Positions 40,836-46,094 of a stretch of 46,094 bases of DNA are shown piece after piece. Numbering within the stretch: position 1 is the first letter of the stretch; every line of letters starts with the position of its first letter. The DNA comes from an uncultured Acidobacteriota bacterium (GTDB lineage: Bacteria; Acidobacteriota; Terriglobia; Bryobacterales; Bryobacteraceae): contig CADECY010000076.1 of the NCBI GenBank assembly GCA_902825945.1, positions 1 through 46,094 of the forward strand, in the 5' to 3' direction. The notes under the pieces were generated by a model. That model worked only from the letters and a program-made list of their open reading frames with translations. It was not told the DNA's origin and made no database searches. The position numbers were made by a program, and so were the translations under genes.

Positions 40836-42109
40836 GTTTCGACAGCCTTCGCGGACTCGAGTGTGAGCCTGCGTCCCAATCGCTTTTCGGCCGCGCCGTC
40901 GATGAAATCCGAATACAGCCGCAAATGCGCCTCGGGGGTCCAATATCGCTGAAACGCCTGATATCCGGATTCGCCGAGCCGGGCTCGCAATGCGGGGGAA
41001 TCGGCCAATGACTGCATCGCGTTCAACAGTTCCTCATCGGTGCGATAGATGAATCCACCGCCGCTGTCATTCACCACTTCCGGAAGCGCACCCAGGTCGC
41101 GCACGATCACCGGAGTCTTGCGCGCGAACGATTCGATGTTGATCATCCCGAATGTCTCGTAGGTCACCGACGGGATGATCGACGCGATGGCGTGATGGTA
41201 CAGAGCGCCGAGTTCCCGCTGCGATTTCAGCCCCACGAACCGGATATTCGCATTGTCAGCCGCCTGCGCGCGAAGGTCAGCCTCGGCCGCTCCCGCACCC
41301 GCGACCAGCAGCTTCCACGGAAGCTGGCGCCGGTTCCAAAGTTCGATCACCGTGTCGAGCCCCTTGATCTTCTCGAGCCGTCCCACGAAGAGGAAGTACG
41401 GCTCCTCGACTGGTCGCGGCTCCGGATTTCGCCAGTCGGAGTCGGTGCGCGGAAGAAAGTAGGGAAGATGCGCGACGGGCTTCGGGAATCCCCGTTCCGC
41501 ATGCATGCGCGCGGTGAAGCGGCTCGGTGAAACGAACTGGTCGACATGCTCCGCGCACGACTCGAGGTATCCCGTCGGGCGCCACAACTGCGGCGGACGC
41601 CCACCCCGAACGGTGCACCGGATGCACTCGGGCTTTTCGCATGCCCGCTCATTGAACTTCCACAGCACGTTCATCGGGCACACCAGCCAGTGTTCGTGGG
41701 TCGTGTAGAGCTTCACCGCCGGACCGGCCTTCGGCTGCCATCTCATCGCCTCGGGTCCGATGAGCGAGATGTTGTGATAGTGAATCACATCGTACGAGTT
41801 GCGTTCGAGCAGCCGCTGAATCGTGCCCGACTTGAAGAAAGCCCGGCCCGTCTGGTGCGTCACGAGCGGCGAAAAGGTTCCCAAGCCGCTGTGCACCTCG
41901 TGCCGTGTGACGTTGGGATGCTCCTTTGCGGCGAGCGGCGGCGGTCCCTCGTGAAACATATGGAACGAGTCGGCGCAATGCACGACATCCACGCGGTGTC
42001 CTAGGTCTCCCAGTACGTGACAGAGCCTGTGAAGGTAAGTTGCGTCACCGCCAAAGCTGAGCGGAGGGTAGAAAGTCGTGATATGAAGGAACCTGAACGG
42101 CCGGTTCAT
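40829..42109 (-). CDS. GT4 glycosyltransferase
   Basis: 426 aa from ATG 42109 (ATGA with the upstream gene). GT-B fold: FLHITTFYPPLSFGGDATY donor-independent N-terminal strand, the central LFVGRLEKIKGLDTV and the donor-site E-x7-E as ETFGMINIE. A Cys-rich segment (CEKPECIRCTVRGG, about residues 155-168) is often seen in this subgroup and may bind metal. It transfers a sugar from a nucleotide donor to a lipid-linked glycan. Confidence 0.9.
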   Translation of the reverse strand: MNRPFRFLHITTFYPPLSFGGDATYLHRLCHVLGDLGHRVDVVHCADSFHMFHEGPPPLAAKEHPNVTRHEVHSGLGTFSPLVTHQTGRAFFKSGTIQRLLERNSYDVIHYHNISLIGPEAMRWQPKAGPAVKLYTTHEHWLVCPMNVLWKFNERACEKPECIRCTVRGGRPPQLWRPTGYLESCAEHVDQFVSPSRFTARMHAERGFPKPVAHLPYFLPRTDSDWRNPEPRPVEEPYFLFVGRLEKIKGLDTVIELWNRRQLPWKLLVAGAGAAEADLRAQAADNANIRFVGLKSQRELGALYHHAIASIIPSVTYETFGMINIESFARKTPVIVRDLGALPEVVNDSGGGFIYRTDEELLNAMQSLADSPALRARLGESGYQAFQRYWTPEAHLRLYSDFIDGAAEKRLGRRLTLESAKAVETC

Positions 42110-43230
42110 CGGGACGCGAGACTCTGTAGGGCCTTTCGAGTTTGACGGGCGGCGGCCCTCCACGACAACCCCATTGCCGCAGCCTGGACCGCTGCCGCCA
42201 TTTGACTCCGAAGGAAACCTGATCGTAGCACACTGCGGAGCGCCTCCTCCATGTCTTGCGGGCGTCGCGGATCGACCGCAAGGCATCCGGTTCCGAGCAG
42301 TTCCGGAAGGGGACTTTCGGTGGTCACGATCGACGGACATCCGCACGCCGCCGCCTCCACCGCCGGCAACCCGAAGCCCTCCATCAGCGATGGCAACACA
42401 GTCACGTAGGCGCGGTTCAGTAGCGCCACGAGTTCCTCATCGGGAAGGAATCCGGTCCAGCTTACCCGATCGTCCCCGGAGGTTCGCCGCTCGATCCCGC
42501 CCGCCTCGCTGTGGAACACCTCGGCGCGCCGCTCCCCCACCAGGATCAGGCGCCACTCGGCGAACTCGGGCTCAGCCGCGATCTCGAGGAACACGTCCAC
42601 CAGCATCGCCACATTCTTGTGGGGCCCGAAGCCGCCGGCGTACACGATGGTGCGGTCCGGGGTTTCGGGTGCGGTGTCGAGCCGGCGGAAGATCGGATCG
42701 GGCGCCTCACCCGCGACCGCGATCGATGCTTCCGGAAGCCCGAAGTGCGCCGCGATGCCGCGCCGCGAGTACTCCGAGACCGTGAGGATGAGGTCCGCCT
42801 GGCGCAATGCGAGCGCCACCTTCGCGCGCCAGAACATTCGTCCGGCGAGCTGTGGATGCGTCAGATGCGGGAAGGTCTCTGCGATCACATCGTGCAAGAA
42901 CACCGCTTTCCGTGCGCGAGTCGACACGGGCACATAGCTGTAGACGCTCGGGAACAGCACCACGTCGAACGCCGGATCCGACAACGCCCGGCTCATCTTC
43001 CACATGTCGCTGAGCGACCGGCGGCCTTCCGACGATGCCGCTTCAGCCGCCAGGCGCGAACTCTCCACCACTCGCAACGCCATGCCGCGCGGCGGTTCGA
43101 ACGGCGCGTCGGAAACTAGCGTGTACTGGTTGTCGCGATCTTCATCAGCGAGTGCGGCCAGCAGATTCCGTGCGTGGCGGCCATATCCGCGAAGGTTGTG
43201 CCAGCAAGTGGCATCGACTCCGATCCGCAT
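42106..43230 (-). CDS. GT4 glycosyltransferase (mannosyltransferase-like)
   Basis: 374 aa from ATG 43230, overlapping the upstream stop as TGATG; a GTG directly before it is in frame. GT-B: RIGVDATCWHNLRGYGRHARN, ILTVSEYSRRGIAAHFG, VYAGGFGPHKN and the donor motif E-x7-E as EGFGLPAVE followed by AACGCP. Typical of WbaZ-like mannosyltransferases. Confidence 0.9.
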   Translation of the reverse strand: MRIGVDATCWHNLRGYGRHARNLLAALADEDRDNQYTLVSDAPFEPPRGMALRVVESSRLAAEAASSEGRRSLSDMWKMSRALSDPAFDVVLFPSVYSYVPVSTRARKAVFLHDVIAETFPHLTHPQLAGRMFWRAKVALALRQADLILTVSEYSRRGIAAHFGLPEASIAVAGEAPDPIFRRLDTAPETPDRTIVYAGGFGPHKNVAMLVDVFLEIAAEPEFAEWRLILVGERRAEVFHSEAGGIERRTSGDDRVSWTGFLPDEELVALLNRAYVTVLPSLMEGFGLPAVEAAACGCPSIVTTESPLPELLGTGCLAVDPRRPQDMEEALRSVLRSGFLRSQMAAAVQAAAMGLSWRAAARQTRKALQSLASR

Positions 43231-44174
43231 CACGGCTCCCCTGCCGTTTCAACAGGCGAAGGCTTCCCGGTCACGTAACCGAGCCATTCGCCGGCAGTCC
43301 ACACGATCGCCAGCAGCCACAGGTACGGCTGGGCCTTCAGGAACTCGATCCGGTTGCGGCCGCCGCGGAAGACCTTGCGTGCCACACGTCCAACAAGCAC
43401 CACCGGAATCAACGGCGCGATCAATGCATAGATCCAGCGCCGCGAGCCCACGTAGTGCGATCGCGCACCTCCGAACAGCCGCCCCCAACTCAGCCGTTCA
43501 TCAATCAATTCGCCCACCCGCAGCGGACCACGATCCTGACGCACCACCATCGCCGGATGCTGCCAAAGCGTCTCGCCACGATCGCGCAGCCGCCAGTTGA
43601 TCGTGACTTCGTTGTACTTGTGCCGCCACAGTTCGCGCAGCGGTTCGAGTGCCGCGCGCTTGTAGGCGACGTTCACGTCGGTGAGGTACGCTGACGCGCC
43701 TTCGGTCAATGGGAGTTGGAACCGCCCGAAGTCGAGGAAGTAGACGGCCCAGTTCAACGCCCCCGAACCTTCATGTTCCACCGCGCCGCCGATCGCCGCA
43801 TGCGGCATCGCGCGATGCGCTTCGATCACTCGCCGGACCCAATCGGGATCGGGTGCGCCCCAGTCCTGCAACAGCGCTACGACTTTTCCACGCGATGCGT
43901 TCAACGCCGCGGCCGCGCGGGTGTCGAACAGCTCGTGCTTGGCAGCCACGGTACCCGCCGGTGCGACCGTCGGAATGACGCCGAGGTCGCGCCAGTCGAA
44001 CATCGGGAACTCTGTGCGGAGTCCTGCCAAGTCCATCGTCGAATCGACGGGGACGATCGCCTCGACTTCGACCGTGATCTGCGGCGCGAGACGCTGCAAA
44101 CAGCGGCGGAGGCTGGTGGTGTCGCCGACCGAGATGACGCCCACGGTCAGTTCGAGAGTAGATTTCGGCGCCAA
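43230..44174 (-). CDS. GT2 glycosyltransferase, first gene of operon
   Basis: 314 aa. LTVGVISVG starts the GT-A domain; LLQDWGAPDPDWV and YLTDVNVAYKRAAL follow the GT2 pattern; a C-terminal membrane helix pair (YALIAPLIPVVLVGRVARKV and YLWLLAIVWTAGEWLGY) anchors it. The start codon is TTG (44174) with no ribosome binding site, and an in-frame TAA lies four codons upstream, just past the repeat boundary at 44182. The first 18 codons and the 8 bp before them are repeated at 46030-46094, so the native start may lie beyond the window and this copy may be N-terminally trimmed by the cassette insertion. Confidence 0.8.
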   Translation of the reverse strand: MAPKSTLELTVGVISVGDTTSLRRCLQRLAPQITVEVEAIVPVDSTMDLAGLRTEFPMFDWRDLGVIPTVAPAGTVAAKHELFDTRAAAALNASRGKVVALLQDWGAPDPDWVRRVIEAHRAMPHAAIGGAVEHEGSGALNWAVYFLDFGRFQLPLTEGASAYLTDVNVAYKRAALEPLRELWRHKYNEVTINWRLRDRGETLWQHPAMVVRQDRGPLRVGELIDERLSWGRLFGGARSHYVGSRRWIYALIAPLIPVVLVGRVARKVFRGGRNRIEFLKAQPYLWLLAIVWTAGEWLGYVTGKPSPVETAGEP

Positions 44175-44182
44175 GAGAACAA
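44118..44182. repeat. Direct repeat, left copy
   Basis: 65 bp covering codons 1-19 of the GT2 gene and 8 bp upstream. It matches 46030-46094 at 63 of 65 positions, with 55 bp (44128-44182) identical. It bounds the ImmA/IrrE cassette at its 3' side. Confidence 0.9.
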
Positions 44183-44191
44183 GTTAGCCGT

Positions 44192-45673
44192 TCAGAACTG
44201 ATCGATCAAGTCCAAGTTCTCCAGGTGCCTAAGGGCCGCAACCTGCCCGACACCGAAATCTGAAGTGAATTGTTGAATCTCGTTGTCGTCTGGAAACCGG
44301 GTTGTTCCGTTTCGCCTGAACCATTGCCGTAGGCGGCCTTCAGGCATTAGGAACATCGCCGCAAATGCATTGGCACGCTTTTCGAGGTCCACGGGGGCCC
44401 AAGGCCCACTCGCGACTGCAAGCGGAACCCCTTGGTCTCGATCGAATAGTATGTGACACAACTCGTGCGCCAAAGTGAATCTCCGACCAGGCTCGCTGGC
44501 GTTATTGACACAGTTTTCGTTAACGGCGATAGTCGGGCTGAAGTCTTGTCCACACAATGCGACTGCCCGCACTTCGGTGTCGTGCAAGGTTAGGCTCGTG
44601 CACCTAATGCCGAGCTTCGCGAGAACCTCTTCTATCTCGACGCGATCGCGATCAGTGACCGCGAGTTCCTCTCTGGCGTAGAGCGCCAGTCGGTACCCCT
44701 GTTCCCAAGGGGGGCCAGCAATGTCATCATCGGGCTGTTGGAAATGGTCGATCAACGGCTTGGAGGGTCCCACTGTCTCAATAGATCGGAGCATCCCCAG
44801 CAGTTGAAGCAGATCGCGCTCCTCAATGTTCGGAGAAACCGATCCAAACAGCGCAACCGCAACCGGCGCCCGCTCAATGACGAGCGGGTTCATGCCCGCA
44901 TGAAACCAGGACGAAGGAATCTCTCCTGTGGCGTCCCTAAAGGCGCTGCGAAGTGATTCGAGGCCGCATCTGAGGCCGGCGAGCAAAGATAGGCGATTAT
45001 CTTGCGCTTGCGACTTCAGTGCCTGACACGCTCTCACGAGGGTTGCGATCCTCTCACTGTTCGGCGATTTGGCCTGCAATTCCGATGCAACGCTTTCAAC
45101 AGCTCGGTACAGTTCTTCCGCAAACTCGCCAACGGCGTGGAACGACCTTCCGCCTGAAGCGACGAATCGAAGGCTGTTCGGTATGCCCGCGTGGCGAACG
45201 TTACCCCAGGATAGTTCGATCGAATCCCGCAACCTCCTGATAAACAGGTCGGGGAAGATGCCGCCGTTTGCCGCTGCTCGCAACGCGTGCCGTCTCCACC
45301 AGTGTTCGACTTCTTCCTGCTCAGCGTCCGGCAAGTCGAAGACGCTTATCGAGGAATACACCTCGCGCGCCGAGGATCGCAACTGCTCGTTGGAATGATG
45401 CTCTCCCCATCCTTGTCCAGCTTTCGGCCTGGGAAGCCTCACCTCGTGGAGGAGAGCGTCCCAGTTCCCGACCAGCCACTCGAGCAAGCCTAGCAGGTAC
45501 CAATGAACACGGTCAGCCGAATGGTTGTCGTCGGCATGCCAGCAAATGTTGCGGTCGCCGCATTCAATTCGAAAATAGCCCCACGATGCAGCTTCGTCCG
45601 GATCGGTGGCACTACCACCGTCGGGATCTGTCTCCAGCCGGAACTCGATCCGAAATGGCTCATTCGGATTCAT
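44192..45673 (-). CDS. ImmA/IrrE-type metalloprotease with large N-terminal region
   Basis: 493 aa, far longer than ImmA (about 150 aa). Residues 1-300 have no family I can name; it contains LLGLLEWLVGNWDALLHEVR and a WWRRHALRAAANGG helix. The C-terminal about 160 residues are an ImmA/IrrE peptidase: zinc motif HELCH (403-407) preceded by RRFTLA and third ligand Glu431 in EKRANAFAAMFLMPE. Related proteases cleave repressors or antitoxins after a stress signal. There is no helix-turn-helix, unlike many partners. It overlaps the upstream small gene by 14 nt and ends 10 bp before the direct repeat. Base composition is visibly lower in GC than the adjoining operon. Confidence 0.88.
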   Translation of the reverse strand: MNPNEPFRIEFRLETDPDGGSATDPDEAASWGYFRIECGDRNICWHADDNHSADRVHWYLLGLLEWLVGNWDALLHEVRLPRPKAGQGWGEHHSNEQLRSSAREVYSSISVFDLPDAEQEEVEHWWRRHALRAAANGGIFPDLFIRRLRDSIELSWGNVRHAGIPNSLRFVASGGRSFHAVGEFAEELYRAVESVASELQAKSPNSERIATLVRACQALKSQAQDNRLSLLAGLRCGLESLRSAFRDATGEIPSSWFHAGMNPLVIERAPVAVALFGSVSPNIEERDLLQLLGMLRSIETVGPSKPLIDHFQQPDDDIAGPPWEQGYRLALYAREELAVTDRDRVEIEEVLAKLGIRCTSLTLHDTEVRAVALCGQDFSPTIAVNENCVNNASEPGRRFTLAHELCHILFDRDQGVPLAVASGPWAPVDLEKRANAFAAMFLMPEGRLRQWFRRNGTTRFPDDNEIQQFTSDFGVGQVAALRHLENLDLIDQF

Positions 45674-45986
45674 AGGCAGTCCTGTGCTTCCTAAAGTCTC
45701 TCTTGCTGACCTTACCCTCCGCTAGCCAAGCGTTTCGGATGGATTGCGGAACCTCCTCCCAACTGATCGGATAGCCGTGCCACACGCGCTTCGAATGCTC
45801 TTGGCCAGCGAATGCTAAGCCGTTCAACGTCGCGAAGCGCCTTCTTCCGTTTGGGTCCGTCACACTGTTCCTCAGCATCTGGCACGCTTCTTTATGCGAC
45901 CACGCCGGACACAGAGACCCCTTGCGACCCGGTTGCCAAGGCGCCTTGTGCTTGGGGTTCGGTTCGTATCTGAGCGCTGTATCCAT
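45660..45986 (-). CDS. Small basic protein, partner of the ImmA/IrrE protease
   Basis: 108 aa from ATG 45986 (GGAAA just before); an ATG at 46022 is possible but gives a poor N-terminus. It begins LRYEPNPKHKAPWQPGRKG, followed by SLCPAW, a middle RFATLNGLAFAGQEHSKRVW, then HGYPISWEEVP, and a basic tail KVSKRDFRKH. It is not recognised as a named family; the order and the charged, Trp-rich composition suggest a soluble regulatory or nucleic-acid-binding protein. Its stop overlaps the start of the protease gene, so the two form a translationally coupled pair. Confidence 0.8.
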   Translation of the reverse strand: MDTALRYEPNPKHKAPWQPGRKGSLCPAWSHKEACQMLRNSVTDPNGRRRFATLNGLAFAGQEHSKRVWHGYPISWEEVPQSIRNAWLAEGKVSKRDFRKHRTAYESE

Positions 45987-46029
45987 TTTCCAAAGTGTAT
46001 CGCAGGAGCACGGTTCAAACACCTCGGAG

Positions 46030-46094
46030 GGTATCGCCCACCGAGATGACGCCCACGGTCAGTTCGAGAGTAGATTTCGGCGCCAAGAGAACAA
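46030..46094. repeat. Direct repeat, right copy (runs to window end)
   Basis: It matches 44118-44182 with mismatches only at 46033 and 46039, and its true right end is unknown because the window stops inside it. The 55 identical bases end exactly at the window edge; 55 is a common assembly k-mer, so this could also be where a contig broke at the repeat. The extra 8 of 10 matches outside the identical block argue that it is a real repeat. Confidence 0.85.

Noticed and set aside
1..46094. CRISPR arrays, tRNA or rRNA genes, riboswitches
   Set aside because: No regularly spaced repeats and no recognisable RNA gene motifs were seen by eye on either strand; covariance-model searches could not be run.

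Overview
The window looks like chromosome of a high-GC acidobacterium of the Bryobacterales / Candidatus Solibacter type. This rests on protein families: a large BACON/Ig-like surface protein with the C-terminal domain typical of Solibacter paralogues, an Acidobacteria-type VWFA protein, a PadR regulator paired with an ADOP-type MacB/FtsX permease, PEP-CTERM proteins, and many secreted sulfatase/hydrolase-type enzymes with twin-arginine signals. No rRNA, tRNA, CRISPR array, integrase or transposase was seen.

Layout. (1) 1-7.5 kb: a PEP-CTERM protein, an 830-aa surface protein, a tandem-domain dihaem cytochrome c, a small GlsB/YeaQ membrane protein and a VWFA protein. Between them lie relics: a 3' scrap of a second GlsB-like gene and a frameshifted family-5 uracil-DNA glycosylase. 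(2) 7.5-25 kb: carbohydrate and other exported catabolic enzymes (enolase-superfamily enzyme, sulfatase, double VOC protein, BNR sialidase-like protein, mannonate dehydratase-like protein, alpha/beta hydrolase, SelA-like PLP enzyme, M55 peptidase, a large propeller-type protein). A PadR-ADOP pair and two decayed genes are interspersed. (3) 25.5-31.4 kb: a sigma-54 enhancer-binding protein diverges from a six-gene run (AhpD-like CMD protein, MBL hydrolase, SAM methyltransferase, NTF2/DUF1348, MOSC, UDG-like). A well-spaced -24/-12 promoter precedes the run. (4) 31.4-32.7 kb: two more decayed genes (DUF1501-like and ceramidase-like). (5) 32.8-44.2 kb: a ten-gene minus-strand polysaccharide/glycoconjugate operon. 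Most junctions overlap by 1-11 nt, many as ATGA or TGATG. It encodes three soluble or DPM-type GT2/GT4 classes of enzyme, an epimerase, a radical SAM protein, a flippase, two polytopic membrane proteins and an ICMT-like methyltransferase. (6) 44.2-46.1 kb: a compact, lower-GC two-gene cassette (493-aa ImmA/IrrE-type protease plus a 108-aa unknown protein). It sits between two direct copies of the 5' end of the first glycosyltransferase gene.

The most interesting signals are these. First, the ImmA/IrrE cassette lies between direct repeats, apparently inserted upstream of the polysaccharide operon and possibly cutting it off from its native promoter. Second, a roughly 88-bp palindromic repeat occurs three times, each time inside an open reading frame and without breaking it, like Rickettsia protein-coding palindromic elements. 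Third, the sigma-54 regulon has a plausible enhancer palindrome. Fourth, many genes have a -10-like hexamer only 6-8 nt before ATG and no Shine-Dalgarno sequence, which suggests leaderless mRNAs.

All calls come from reading the sequence and from recalled family motifs. No database search was run.
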